A DNA stretch of 64,000 bases, taken from contig NZ_CP108474.1 of the NCBI RefSeq assembly GCF_036226445.1, positions 4,092,001 to 4,156,000 of the forward strand, written 5' to 3'. The translations under genes and the position numbers were made by a program. The DNA comes from Streptomyces sp. NBC_01255. GTDB lineage: Bacteria > Actinomycetota > Actinomycetes > Streptomycetales > Streptomycetaceae. The notes beneath the pieces were generated by a model, which saw only the letters and a list, made by a program, of their open reading frames with translations, made no database searches and was not told the DNA's origin. This document shows, piece by piece, positions 19,036 through 27,696 of this stretch. Each line of letters begins with the position of its first letter. Positions within the stretch are counted from its first letter, which is position 1.

Positions 19036-20256
19036 TCAGATCGGCAGGCCCTTGGAGCGGAGCCAGGCCGCCGGGTCGATGCCGTCGCCGCCGGAGGTGT
19101 GGACCTCCATGTGGAGGTGGGCGCCGGTGACGTTGCCGGTGGCGCCGACGCGGCCGATCGTCTCGCCGGTGGTCACGGTCTGACCCGCGCCGACCGTCAT
19201 GGAGGAGAGGTGGGCGTACCAGACCTCGGTGCCGTCCTCCAGCTCCAGGACGACCCGGTAGCCGTAGGAGCCGGACCAGCCCGCCGACTTGACCGTGCCG
19301 CTGTGGACGGCCTTGAGCGGGGTGCCCGTGGGGGCGGCGAAGTCGAGGCCGGTGTGGTAGCCGGAGGACCACATCGAGCCGGACTGCATGTAGGTGGCGC
19401 TGACGGAGTACGAGGAGAGGGGCATCGAGTAGCTGGCGGCGAGCTGGGCGAGGCGCTCGGCCTCGGCCTCCGCGGCCTTCCGCTCGGCCTCCGCCTTGGC
19501 TTCCGCCTCCGCCTTGGCCTTGGCTTCCGCTTCGGCCTTGGCCTTCGCCTCGGCTGCCGCCTTCTCCGCCGCCTCGGCCTTGGCCGCGGCCTCGGCCGCC
19601 GCCTTCTCCGCCGCGGCCTTCTCGGCGGCGAGCTTCTCGGCGGCGTCGGCGGAGGCCTGCTGCTGCTCGGCCTGCTGGAGGATGCGGGCGCGCAGGATCT
19701 CGCCCGCGTCGGCCACGCCGGCGGTGGTGGCCGTCGTGGCGGTCTCGGCGGTCCCGGTCTGCGTGGTGTAACCGGCCTGGGCGGTCCGGGCGGTCGCGGC
19801 GGTGCCGTTCGCCTTCTCGCCGGCCGGGGTGACGTACGTCGCGGCGGTGAGCGGGTTCGGGTTGCCGCCGGTCCGCTCGATGGTGTCCTGGATGCGCTGG
19901 TCGGCGTCGTCCGCGTCGTCGGCGAACAGCTCGCCGACGCCGGGGAGGTCCTCGGCGGCCGGGAGGTTCAGGTCGGCGAGGTCCGGGAGGTCCGGGAGCG
20001 ATATCGCGACCGGCGGCTTCTCCTGCGCGGTGGCGAGGCCGCCCGCACCGACGGCCGCGATGACGCCGACGCCGAGGACGGTGGAGGAACGGGCGAAGTT
20101 GGAGCGCTGCTTGACGACCCGGTGCCGGCCGCCGGAGCGGCTCTCGGCGCGGAGGGTTCCCTCGGTGGGGTTCCACTCGGTGTCCGGAGCGGCAGGACCC
20201 GCACCACCACCGAAGGCATCAAAGGGGGCTTCGGGTGCGGGAGTGTTGGACGCCAC
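19036..20256 (-). CDS. M23-family cell-wall peptidase under c-di-AMP riboswitch control
   Basis: 406 residues. A disordered N-terminus, a hydrophobic segment (VLGVGVIAAVGAGGLATA, about 61-78), a long Ala/Glu/Lys coiled-coil stretch (about 195-265) and a C-terminal LytM/M23 endopeptidase domain follow in order. The zinc residues sit in HTGLDFAAPTGTPL, HLSSM and GAHLHMEVHTSG. It should cut peptidoglycan cross-links outside the membrane. The GTG start at 20256 follows AAGGAAGGAAAGGAG. The 5' leader carries a ydaO-type riboswitch, tying expression to c-di-AMP as known for other Streptomyces muralytic enzymes such as RpfA. The poly-Ala/Lys region could be a wall-spanning spacer. Confidence 0.88.
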   Translation of the reverse strand: MASNTPAPEAPFDAFGGGAGPAAPDTEWNPTEGTLRAESRSGGRHRVVKQRSNFARSSTVLGVGVIAAVGAGGLATAQEKPPVAISLPDLPDLADLNLPAAEDLPGVGELFADDADDADQRIQDTIERTGGNPNPLTAATYVTPAGEKANGTAATARTAQAGYTTQTGTAETATTATTAGVADAGEILRARILQQAEQQQASADAAEKLAAEKAAAEKAAAEAAAKAEAAEKAAAEAKAKAEAEAKAKAEAEAKAEAERKAAEAEAERLAQLAASYSMPLSSYSVSATYMQSGSMWSSGYHTGLDFAAPTGTPLKAVHSGTVKSAGWSGSYGYRVVLELEDGTEVWYAHLSSMTVGAGQTVTTGETIGRVGATGNVTGAHLHMEVHTSGGDGIDPAAWLRSKGLPI

Positions 20257-20281
20257 GGAGGCGCGCTCCTTTCCTTCCTTC

Positions 20282-20395
20282 TCGCCTACCGGGTTAGCTG
20301 ACGGGTTCGGAGCAGGAAGGTCTCCTACGGGCACGGTCGCACGGGTGCGAAGGGCCCGATTCACCCCAAGTAGTGGTTCCCCGGTTCCTTTTCAG
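20282..20395 (-). promoter_or_regulatory. ydaO-yuaA type c-di-AMP riboswitch
   Basis: On the minus strand, upstream of the M23 peptidase GTG, the leader shows the conserved ydaO aptamer blocks in order: AACCGGGGAACCAC, GGGGTGAATC, GACCTTCCTGC, CCGAACCCGTCAGCTAAC and GGTAGGCG. The aptamer ends about 25 bases before the start codon. By established knowledge of the class, c-di-AMP binding switches expression off. The end coordinates are approximate. The separator between the GGGGTGAATC and GACC blocks forms a variable stem, as expected. Confidence 0.92.
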
Positions 20396-20615
20396 GATTC
20401 GGCGCGTGCGCACGGTGCCGTCTCTTGCGACGGTTGTGACGACCGCGCTGCGTTATCGAACGTTAATAGACAGGGGGGTCCGATTCCAAGCCGTTCCCGG
20501 TGATCGTTCATTGAATTGGTGGGGAATCGCCCGAGTTGACCCCCCTTCAGCAAGGGGCGGCCAAACACTCGCGATCTGACGTTATGTCAATTGTTATCGC
20601 AGCGACACCCTGCGA
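20396..20615. other. 220-bp non-coding stretch upstream of the riboswitch
   Basis: Lies between the end of the PP2C gene and the riboswitch, and should carry the promoter of the M23 peptidase transcript. AT-richer patches occur at about 20450-20475 (TTATCGAACGTTAATAG) and 20580-20600. No specific promoter is assigned. Confidence 0.35.
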
Positions 20616-21887
20616 CTACGCCTGGTGACCGGGCCGGACCGGGGGCCCTTCCGGCGGCGCCGACGGCACCGGCGGCACCACCGGCATCGTCCGGCGCCTC
20701 TCCTGCTGCCCCGCCGCGGGCCGGCTCAGCGCGAGCAGCGCCATGTCGTCCGTCGACCCGCCGCCCGTATGGAGCCGTACGTCGTCCACGAGCGCGTCGA
20801 GCAACTCCTCGGGTCCCGGGAAGATCCGCCCGGCGAGGCGGGACGCCGGGTCGTAGAAGACGCCCTCCGCGTCCCGCGCCTCCGAGAGGCCGTCCGTGTA
20901 GAACAGCAGCGTCGCGCCCGGCGGGTACGGCCGCTCCTCGGCCCTGTCCGGCCACGCCGCCAGCTCGCCCATGCCGAGCGGCAGCGCCGGCTCCGCCGGA
21001 TCCAGCACGTCCAGCTTCCCGTCCGCGTACAGCAACAGCGGTGGCGGATGGCCTCGGTTGACGACCCGTACGCTCCCGGCGTCACCTTCGCCCCTGGCAT
21101 CACCCTCGCCGCCGCCCGTCCCGTCGGCGCGCGGGATCTCCGCCAGGACGGCCGTCGTGAACCCCTCGAAGGCGTCGAGCCCGTCCCTGCGGGTCCCCTC
21201 CCGGGCCAGCGCCCGTTCCAGCCGCTGCGCCACCCCCTCCAGACTGACCTCCTGCTCGGCCGCCTCCCGGAACGCCCCGATCACGACGGCGACGGCCTCG
21301 ACCGCCTCCATCCCCTTGCCCCGCACGTCCCCGACGACGAGCCGCACCCCGTGCGGGGTGTCCTGCACCGCGAACAGGTCACCGCCGATGAAGGCGTCCG
21401 CCTGCGCCGCCTCGTAACGGGCCGCGCACTGCAGCCCGCCGATCCGCTCGGCCGGCGTCGGCAGCACCGCCTTCTGCGCGGTCTCCGCGATGACCCGGGC
21501 GGAGGCCAGCCGCTCGCCACTGCGCCGCACGACCCGGTTGACCAGCAGCGCGAGCGCGGAGACGGTGACGACGGTGAAGACCTCGGTGAGGGCCGGGATC
21601 TCGGTCGCTGTGCCGTTGTAGACGTGCAGCCCGACGGAGGCGAGAACGGCGGCGATCCCGGTGAGCAGGGTCGTGAGCGTCGAGAAGAACGGCGCGGCGA
21701 TCAGCGGGGCGGCGGAGAAGAGCGGCGCGGCCGTGTACGTGGCCGGCGTCGACAGGTCGAAGACGACGCCGCCCACGATGATCAGCGGGGGCAGCGCCCG
21801 GAGGAAGCGCCGGGCCCCTCCGTACGGGCCGGGGCGGCCCTCGCCGCCCCGCCGCCCGCGACCCGCTGCTCCTAGGGGGTGCCCCAC
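20616..21887 (-). CDS. Membrane-anchored SpoIIE-type PP2C phosphatase
   Basis: 423 residues. Three to four N-terminal transmembrane segments occupy about residues 30-130 (ALPPLIIVGGVVFDL; LTTLLTGIAAVLASVGL; VFTVVTVSALALLVNRVV). The PP2C/SpoIIE catalytic domain follows at about 165-390 (AFIGGDLFAVQDTPHGVRLVVGDVRGKGMEA; TDGLSEARD; STDDMALLAL). The Pro-rich tail is lineage typical. The GTG at 21887 follows GGAGAG at good spacing; a further upstream in-frame start at 21962 is less likely. It could dephosphorylate an anti-sigma antagonist in response to an envelope signal, which is inferred from architecture only. Located upstream of the riboswitch-controlled peptidase. Confidence 0.85.
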   Translation of the reverse strand: MGHPLGAAGRGRRGGEGRPGPYGGARRFLRALPPLIIVGGVVFDLSTPATYTAAPLFSAAPLIAAPFFSTLTTLLTGIAAVLASVGLHVYNGTATEIPALTEVFTVVTVSALALLVNRVVRRSGERLASARVIAETAQKAVLPTPAERIGGLQCAARYEAAQADAFIGGDLFAVQDTPHGVRLVVGDVRGKGMEAVEAVAVVIGAFREAAEQEVSLEGVAQRLERALAREGTRRDGLDAFEGFTTAVLAEIPRADGTGGGEGDARGEGDAGSVRVVNRGHPPPLLLYADGKLDVLDPAEPALPLGMGELAAWPDRAEERPYPPGATLLFYTDGLSEARDAEGVFYDPASRLAGRIFPGPEELLDALVDDVRLHTGGGSTDDMALLALSRPAAGQQERRRTMPVVPPVPSAPPEGPPVRPGHQA

Positions 21888-22052
21888 CTGTGCTCTCCTG
21901 CCCGGTCCGTACCGGCCACGGCGTTCCCGTACCGCGCCCTCCCAGGGTGGCCGCCACCGCACCCGGAGGCGACCCCCATGGGGCCGACTGGCGTACGCCC
22001 TCCCAGGGGAATCCCTCCAGGGCCTACCCGACCCTGATCCGCCGGACAGGCC

Positions 22053-23282
22053 CTAGGGGGCTTCCGGCGCCGGCGTCTCCGCGAGACGTCCGCCGCGGGC
22101 GAGGAGGGCGACCGCCCCCGCGCACACCAGACCCACCGCGCACAGCGCCAGCCACGGCACCGCCGACCACCCGGTGACGTCGAGCAGCGCGCCCGTCGCC
22201 AGGTTCCCGAGGGTGATCCCGATCCCGCAGACCGTGTTGTAGAGCCCGTAGTGGGTGGCCACCCAGCGCCCCCGGGAGAGGGCGACGACGGTGTCCATCT
22301 CGTACGGGTAGAGCACGGCGTTCGCCACGGCCAGGACCGCCGCGCACAGCAGCAGCCCCACCACGCCCCTGCCCAGGGCCGCCGGGACCAGGAAGGCCCC
22401 GCCCATCAGCGCGAGCCCGAGGACCAGGCACCGCTCGCGGTCGAGGCGGCGCCGGCACCAGGCCGTGATCCGCAGCTGCCCGGCGAGCGCGACCAGCGCC
22501 GAGACGACGAACAGCGCCGTCGTGAGCCCCGTGCCCTCCGCCGCGAGCGGCAGCGCCAGATAGACCTGGAACGACAGCACGTACGAGCCGGTCATGGCGA
22601 GCGAGAACAGCCAGAACGTGCGGTGGGACAGGACGGTGCGGAACTGCCCCCGCCCGCCCTCCCCCGCCGAGGGGGCGTCCCCGCCCCTGACGGGCAGATG
22701 CCGGAGCTGTACGAGGGTCAGGCCGGCGAACAGGACCGCCGCCACCGTGCACGTCAGCCGGAACGACACCCCGGTCAGCGCCACCCCCACGAGCGGCCCG
22801 AGCAGGATGCCCGCCTGGTAGTACGCGTGGAACAGCGCGAAGGCCTGCACCCGCCGCTCCTCCCCCGCCTCCGCCGCGAGGCAGGCCCGGACCGCCGGGT
22901 TGAACAGCGCCCCCGCGAGCCCGGTCGCGAGCGAGGCGGCGATCAGCATCGGCAGCGACTGCGCGAAGGCGAGCGCCCCGAAGCCGACCGTCCGCAGCGC
23001 GCAGCCGGCGACGATGAGCGGCTTGAAGCCGAGCCGGTCGGCGAGCGCCCCGCCGACCAGGAACATGCCCTGCTGGGAGAGGTTCCGGGCGCCGAGGACG
23101 AGGCCGACCGACCAGGCCGCCATGCCGATCCCGTCCGCGAGGTGCGCGGCCAGGAACGGCATCAGCATGTAGAAGCCGAGGTTGATGGTGAGCTGGTTGA
23201 GGAAGAGCAGCCGCACGGCCGGGTCGAAGGTACGGCTCTGCTTCCAGATGCCTCCCTGGGGAGGCGCGGTCGTGGTGCTCAA
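22053..23282 (-). CDS. Major facilitator superfamily transporter
   Basis: 409 residues with about 12 hydrophobic helices ([24 protein letters not shown]; the A-motif-like [17 protein letters not shown]). The family is a drug or metabolite exporter, substrate unknown. It starts with TTG at 23282, whose bases overlap the TGA stop of the upstream PLP-enzyme gene (TTGA), implying translational coupling. The two genes therefore form an operon. The coupling suggests the transporter moves a product or precursor of that enzyme; this is inference from context. Confidence 0.85.
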   Translation of the reverse strand: MSTTTAPPQGGIWKQSRTFDPAVRLLFLNQLTINLGFYMLMPFLAAHLADGIGMAAWSVGLVLGARNLSQQGMFLVGGALADRLGFKPLIVAGCALRTVGFGALAFAQSLPMLIAASLATGLAGALFNPAVRACLAAEAGEERRVQAFALFHAYYQAGILLGPLVGVALTGVSFRLTCTVAAVLFAGLTLVQLRHLPVRGGDAPSAGEGGRGQFRTVLSHRTFWLFSLAMTGSYVLSFQVYLALPLAAEGTGLTTALFVVSALVALAGQLRITAWCRRRLDRERCLVLGLALMGGAFLVPAALGRGVVGLLLCAAVLAVANAVLYPYEMDTVVALSRGRWVATHYGLYNTVCGIGITLGNLATGALLDVTGWSAVPWLALCAVGLVCAGAVALLARGGRLAETPAPEAP

Positions 23283-24337
23283 CGTCCCACCGACCCCTGC
23301 CGGTCCGCGGCCTTGCGGTCCAGGACCCTGCGGGTCCAGCCGTCGACCCGCGCACCCTCCTCGTACGCGACGGGGTCCTCCCGCACCGGCCCGTCGAGGA
23401 GCCCGTGCGCCGCGCAGAACTCGTCGTTGAAGACCGTGTCGAAGTACCGCTGCGGCCCGTCGGGGAAGACGGCCGCGATCCGCGTCCCGCGCGGCCGGGA
23501 GCGGGCCAGCCACCCGGCGACGAGCGCGACCGCGCCCACGCTCCAGCCGCCGGTGGCGAACTGACGCGAGGCCAGCCGGCGGGCCGCCCGTACCGCCTCC
23601 GCGGGAGCCACCCAGTGGACCTCGTCGAACGCCCCGTGGTCGACGTTGGCCGGATGGATGGAGGAGCCGAGGCCGCGCATCAGCCGCTCCCCGGCGGGGA
23701 GACCGAAGACGGTGGAGTTCACCGAGTCCACCCCGACCAGCTCCAGGGCGGGGCTGCCGCCGGCGCGCAGCGCGCGGGAGATCCCGGCCGAGTGGCCTCC
23801 GGTGCCGACGGCGCAGACGAGGACGTCGATCCGGTCGAGCTGCCCGGACAGCTCGGCGGCGAGCCCGGCGTAGGCGTCGCAGTTGTCGGGGTTCCCGTAC
23901 TGGTTGGGCCACCAGGCCCCGTCGAGGCGCCCGAGCAGCTCGGCGACCAGGTCCATCCGGGCCTGCTGCCAGCCGCCCCGCGGGCTGGGCTCGGCGGCGA
24001 CGTGGACCTGGGCGCCGTGGGCGACGAGCATCCGCTCGACGATCGGTTCGAGTCCGGGGTCGGTGACGACGTGCACGGGGTGGCCGTGGAGCACGCCCGC
24101 GAGGGCGAGTCCGAGGCCGAGCGTCCCGGAGGTCGACTCGACGATCGGGGCGCCGGGCCGCAGCTCGCCGCGGCGGCGGGCCTGCTCGACCATGTAGAGG
24201 GCGGCGCGGTCCTTGATGCCGCCGAAGTTGAAGCCTTCGAGCTTGGCCCAGTAGCCGTCGTCCGTCCGGAGGACGGGGGTGTTGCCGACGGTCTGGACGG
24301 CGATGGGCGGGGTGTTGCCGAACAGGAGACTGTTCAC
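23279..24337 (-). CDS. PLP-dependent cysteine-synthase-family enzyme
   Basis: 352-residue fold-type II PLP enzyme. The Schiff-base lysine is K42 in [10 protein letters not shown]. The phosphate-binding loop is [11 protein letters not shown] (about 68-78), and a second Gly-rich loop is GTGGHSAG. It could be an O-acetylserine sulfhydrylase or a relative such as SbnA, which makes 2,3-diaminopropionate precursors. The MFS gene overlaps its stop, giving a two-gene unit. The GTG at 24337 follows AAGGA at about 11 bases. No SbnB-like partner is adjacent, so a siderophore role is only one possibility. Confidence 0.85.
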   Translation of the reverse strand: MNSLLFGNTPPIAVQTVGNTPVLRTDDGYWAKLEGFNFGGIKDRAALYMVEQARRRGELRPGAPIVESTSGTLGLGLALAGVLHGHPVHVVTDPGLEPIVERMLVAHGAQVHVAAEPSPRGGWQQARMDLVAELLGRLDGAWWPNQYGNPDNCDAYAGLAAELSGQLDRIDVLVCAVGTGGHSAGISRALRAGGSPALELVGVDSVNSTVFGLPAGERLMRGLGSSIHPANVDHGAFDEVHWVAPAEAVRAARRLASRQFATGGWSVGAVALVAGWLARSRPRGTRIAAVFPDGPQRYFDTVFNDEFCAAHGLLDGPVREDPVAYEEGARVDGWTRRVLDRKAADRQGSVGR

Positions 24338-24411
24338 GGGAGTTGTGTCCTTGGGGTGGTACGCCGAAGGGAACCTGGTCACGCGCGTGCGGGGCACGCT
24401 CCGGACCCGGC

Positions 24412-24801
24412 TCAGTTCCGGTCCACTCCGAGGGCGATCAGCAGACGGCCCGGCTCGGGGCCGGGTCCCGCCCTGCCCCGGACGCAGCGCGCGCGGGGGT
24501 CGGTGCGGTGGTCCGCCGCGTACGAGGACGGGGTCACGGCCCCGGCTGAGCCGTACGGCGCGGCGAGCTGCGAGGCGGCGGTCTGCGCGGGCAGGTGGGC
24601 GTCGAACGACCAGGCCTCGCCGGACCGCTCGCAGCCGTGCGGCAGGGCGGGGGCGGAGACGGTCGCGGTCGCGGTGCCGGAGGCGGGCAGGACGTGCCCG
24701 TGCGCTCCGTGGCAGATGCTCATCACGAGGGCGAGGAGCGCGAACAGGACGAGGACGGCGGGCGCCCGCCGTCGTACGTCACTCACGCACTCGTCACTCA
24801 T
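24412..24801 (-). CDS. Small membrane or exported protein, unknown function
   Basis: 129 residues. A signal-anchor or signal peptide ([28 protein letters not shown]) lies at about residues 14-42. His and Cys residues just after it (CHGAHGH) and a further Cys in GCERSG and in RCVRG are notable. It resembles short Streptomyces proteins grouped as DUF6153, by memory and with low certainty. The start is uncertain: a GTG 15 bases downstream (MSDVRRRAP) is possible. The gene is compact and on the same strand as the PLP/MFS pair but 74 bp upstream of it, so cotranscription is possible. Confidence 0.5.
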   Translation of the reverse strand: MSDECVSDVRRRAPAVLVLFALLALVMSICHGAHGHVLPASGTATATVSAPALPHGCERSGEAWSFDAHLPAQTAASQLAAPYGSAGAVTPSSYAADHRTDPRARCVRGRAGPGPEPGRLLIALGVDRN

Positions 24802-24946
24802 GGTGCGCGTGAGACTACGGTGGGGTGTCGCGCTCCGGCAAAGCGACGGGCGCGGTTTTGGCCACCGTTTACTTCCGAGTACTTCCGATACTTCCGAGTA
24901 CGTCCGACCGCTTCAGACACCGCTTCAGACGGTCGCGACCGCAGAG

Positions 24947-25687
24947 CTACAGGTTCCGCTCCGCGTAGACCGCCATCGCGTCCCGGACGAGGAGCGCGGT
25001 GCCCTCGCCGTGCTTGTCGTAGTTCACGGTGAAGCGCGGATCGTCGACGTACATGCGGCCGAGTCCGATCACGTACTCCTTGGTCGGGGTCGTGGTGGCC
25101 GACAGCCACGCGATCTGGCGCCGCGTGATCGCCTGCACCTCGTCGCTGTCGGCGGCCAGGCCGTCCCGTACCGCCTGCCCGAAGTCGCGGGCGATGCCGG
25201 CCTGCTCGTCCAGGAACGCCTTCTTCCCTTCGGCGTCGAGCGAGCGCCACCAGCGGTCGCCCTTCTCGTACGCCGCGCGGCCCCAGCGCTCGGTGACCTC
25301 CTCCTCGTACCGCGTGTGGTCGAAGCCGTCGAAGACTTCCTCTGCCATGAGCTCTTCTCCCTTCTCGGTCTTGTGGAGAGTGGTGCGGACGGCCTCGATC
25401 TGGCGGCCGATGCGCTCCCGCTCCTGCTCCAGGAGGAGCAGATGGGTGCGCAGCGCGGCGGACGGGTCGCTCTGCCCCTTGAGGACCTCGGCGATCGCGG
25501 GCAGGGAGAGCCCCAGCTCGCGCAGCAGCAGGATGCGCTGCAGGCGTACGAGCGCCGCCTGGTCGTAGTACCGGTAACCGTTCGCGCCGATCCGGCTCGG
25601 CTCCAGCAGTCCCCGCTCGCCGTAGTGGCGGAGGGTGCGGCTGGTGGTGCCGGCCTTCTTGGCGATCTCTTGGATCGACCACTCCAT
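24947..25687 (-). CDS. MerR-family regulator with TipAS-type ligand-binding domain
   Basis: 246 residues. The MerR winged helix spans about 1-75 (SIQEIAKKAGTTSRTLRHYGERGLLEPSR). A dimerisation helix covers 78-110, then a TipAS antibiotic-recognition domain (about 120-246; EEVTERWGRAAYEKGDRWW; YVDDPRFTVNYDKHGEGTALLVRDAM). The protein contains no cysteine, so it cannot covalently capture thiopeptides the way S. lividans TipAL does. An internal ATG at 25348, preceded by GGGAG, could give a TipAS-like short form of 133 residues. The ATG at 25687 has a MerR-style promoter/operator directly upstream. Confidence 0.88.
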   Translation of the reverse strand: MEWSIQEIAKKAGTTSRTLRHYGERGLLEPSRIGANGYRYYDQAALVRLQRILLLRELGLSLPAIAEVLKGQSDPSAALRTHLLLLEQERERIGRQIEAVRTTLHKTEKGEELMAEEVFDGFDHTRYEEEVTERWGRAAYEKGDRWWRSLDAEGKKAFLDEQAGIARDFGQAVRDGLAADSDEVQAITRRQIAWLSATTTPTKEYVIGLGRMYVDDPRFTVNYDKHGEGTALLVRDAMAVYAERNL

Positions 25688-25696
25688 GTCGACAAC

Positions 25697-25728
25697 GCTA
25701 AATCTTGACGTCGCGTCAAGGTCAAGCG
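25697..25728 (-). promoter_or_regulatory. MerR-type promoter and operator of the TipA-like gene
   Basis: On the minus strand: -35 TTGACC, a 19-bp spacer, then -10 TAGCGT. Within the spacer is a perfect inverted repeat CTTGACG-TCG-CGTCAAG (25704-25720). A 19-bp spacer with a centred palindrome is the hallmark of MerR-regulated promoters, where the regulator untwists DNA to activate. This supports autoregulation. Confidence 0.8.
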
Positions 25729-25767
25729 GACAGGTGCACGGGAACGACAAAGGCCCGAGAACACGAC

Positions 25768-25805
25768 GAAGGCCCGGATCCGATCGAAATCGGATCCGGG
25801 CCTTC
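25768..25805 (-). terminator. Intrinsic-type hairpin terminator downstream of tRNA-fMet
   Basis: Perfect inverted repeat: arm GAAGGCCCGGATCCGAT and its complement around a CGAA loop. It lies 13 bp beyond the 3' end of the initiator tRNA on the minus strand. There is no strong T-tract, as usual for Streptomyces. Confidence 0.75.
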
Positions 25806-25818
25806 GTTTGCTACTGAG

Positions 25819-25892
25819 TAGCGGGGACAGGATTTGAACCTGCGACCTCTGGGTTATGAGCCCAGCGAGCTACCGAGCTGCTCCACCCCGCG
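25819..25892 (-). tRNA. tRNA-fMet(CAT), initiator
   Basis: 74 nt, anticodon CAT in GGGCTCATAACCC. The three G:C pairs at the anticodon stem base (GGG/CCC) and the absence of a Watson-Crick pair at 1-72 (C1/U72) identify the initiator rather than elongator tRNA. CCA is not encoded. Confidence 0.92.
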
Positions 25893-25943
25893 TCGGTAAA
25901 CACGACTCTACGTCATGACCGGCGCAAACGTGAAATCGGTTTC

Positions 25944-26435
25944 TCAGCAGCCGCAGTCGTCGGAGTCCACGGGCGCCGTGAGCGGGTCCGCGGCCTTCTC
26001 CGCGGGCCCTTCCCAGGTCTCGTAGGCGAAGCCCTCGCGCACCCAGTACTCGAAGCCGCCGAGCATCTCCTTCACCTGGAAGCCGAGCTCGGCGAGGGCC
26101 AGCGCGGCGCGCGTGGCGCCGTTGCAGCCGGGGCCCCAGCAGTACGTGACGACCGGCACGGCCTTGTCGAGGAGCTGCTCGGCCTGCTCGGGGATGAGCG
26201 CGGTCGGCAGGTGGAGCGCGCCGGGGACGTGCCCCTGGTCCCAGGAGGCGGTGGAGCGCGAGTCGATCACGACGAAGCCCGGGTCCGTGCCCTCGGCGGT
26301 CGCGGAGGCCAGCACGGAGGCCACGTCGGAGACGTCGGCGTGGAAGGCGAGGCTGGCGGAGAAGTAGGCGGCAGCGGCGGCGGGAGAGGCCGGCGGGGTG
26401 CGGAGTACGGGGTTGACCTGCGTCGTCGTCGTCGT
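25944..26435 (-). CDS. Rhodanese-domain protein
   Basis: 163-residue single rhodanese domain, a sulphur-carrier or sulphurtransferase fold. The catalytic loop is CNGATRA in YCWGPGCNGATRAALALAEL; the upstream VVIDSRSTASWDQGHVPGAL matches the domain's CH2A motif. The N-terminus begins with five consecutive Thr codons (ATG then ACG repeats) and the C-terminus ends DDCGC, an extra CxC that may be redox active. The ATG at 26435 was chosen because it opens this compact domain; longer in-frame extensions carry no similarity. It is divergent from the sigma gene. Confidence 0.88.
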   Translation of the reverse strand, partial: TTTTTQVNPVLRTPPASPAAAAAYFSASLAFHADVSDVASVLASATAEGTDPGFVVIDSRSTASWDQGHVPGALHLPTALIPEQAEQLLDKAVPVVTYCWGPGCNGATRAALALAELGFQVKEMLGGFEYWVREGFAYETWEGPAEKAADPLTAPVDSDDCGC

Positions 26436-26652
26436 CATGGTGATCAATCTACGGACGAAGATCATCATGCTGAAGTGTGGATCCACGGCGGTCAGGGGCC
26501 TCGGCCGGGGAATCCCGGGCGTTCGCCACGGGGCGGCGGGGATCTCACGCAACGAGACCGTTCGGCCCGCTCGAACGCCGCGGCTCGTGTCACATCGGCA
26601 GGGTTCCATCCGTCATGAAGGCATGACGGGACGCGAAGGGGGAGATCGACGA

Positions 26653-27585
26653 GTGAACGGCGAGCTGAACAACGTCAAGGATGCCGAGGAAGGCAAGGAA
26701 GCGCTGGCCCGGCGGTTCGAGGACGATCGGGGCCACCTGCGGGCCGTCGCCTACCGGATGCTCGGTTCGCTGAGCGAGGCGGAGGACGCGGTCCAGGAGG
26801 CCTGGTTCAAGCTCAGCCGCGCCGACGTCAGCGCGGTGCAGAACCTCAGCGGCTGGCTGACCACGGTCGTCGGCCGCGTCTGCCTCGACATGCTGCGCTC
26901 CCGCGGCTCGCGCCGCGAGGACCCGCTGGAGTACTACGTCCCCGACCCGGTCGTCAGCCTCCCCGACACCATGAACCCCGAGCACACGGCGGAGCTCACC
27001 GAGTCCGTCGGGCTCGCGCTCCTCGTCGTCCTGGAGACGCTGTCGCCGGCCGAGCGGCTCGCGTTCGTGCTGCACGACATGTTCGCCGTCTCCTTCGACG
27101 AGATCGCGCGGATCGTGGACCGCACCCCGGCCGCGACCCGCCAGCTCGCCAGCCGGGCCCGCCGCCGGGTGCAGGACGCCTCGCCCGCCGCGGGGCCGGA
27201 CGCGCGCCGCCAGCGGGAGATCGCCGACGCCTTCCTCGCCGCCGCGAACGGCGGCGACTTCGAGGGCCTGCTCGCGGTCCTCGACCCCGACGTGGTGCTG
27301 CGCGCGGACGGCGGCCTGGCCCTCGCGGCCGCGTCCAAGGTGGTGCGGGGCGCCGAGGCCGTCATCTCGCAGGCCCTCATGTACGCGAAGTTCCGTCAGG
27401 CGTCGCTGCCGGTCGTGGTCAACGGCGCGCCCGCGTTCGTGGCGGTCGCCGACGGCCGTCCGACCGTCCTCATGTCGTTCACGATCGCCGGGGACCGGAT
27501 CGTCGGGCTCCAGATCCTGGCGGACCCGGAGCGGCTCGCCGCGCTCGGCCTCTCGGAGGAGGACCTGGCCCGCGCGACGTTCTGA
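26653..27585 (+). CDS. ECF41-type sigma factor with SnoaL-like C-terminal domain
   Basis: 310 residues. Sigma region 2 is at about 20-95 (ARRFEDDRGHLRAVAYRMLGSLSEAEDAVQEAWFKL) and region 4 at about 125-180 (LSPAERLAFVLHDMFAVSFDEIARIVDRTPAATRQLASRARRRV). A SnoaL-type C-terminal extension follows (EIADAFLAAANGGDFEGLLAVLDPDVVLRADGG). The DPERLAAL end and DGG motif are the ECF41 hallmarks; in that group the fused domain regulates activity in place of a separate anti-sigma. The GTG at 26653 follows GGGGGAG; an ATG at 26623 is an alternative. The usual carboxymuconolactone decarboxylase or oxidoreductase partner is not adjacent, so its target genes are unknown. Confidence 0.88.
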   Translation: MNGELNNVKDAEEGKEALARRFEDDRGHLRAVAYRMLGSLSEAEDAVQEAWFKLSRADVSAVQNLSGWLTTVVGRVCLDMLRSRGSRREDPLEYYVPDPVVSLPDTMNPEHTAELTESVGLALLVVLETLSPAERLAFVLHDMFAVSFDEIARIVDRTPAATRQLASRARRRVQDASPAAGPDARRQREIADAFLAAANGGDFEGLLAVLDPDVVLRADGGLALAAASKVVRGAEAVISQALMYAKFRQASLPVVVNGAPAFVAVADGRPTVLMSFTIAGDRIVGLQILADPERLAALGLSEEDLARATF

Positions 27586-27696
27586 CGCTCCGCCCGGCTC
27601 CACGTCACCCCGCGCACCGCATGCGGGAGGGAATCATTCGTGCGATTTTGTACGGGTTGGTTCCCTCCCGTCCGCGTACCCGCAAAGGTGGCCGCC

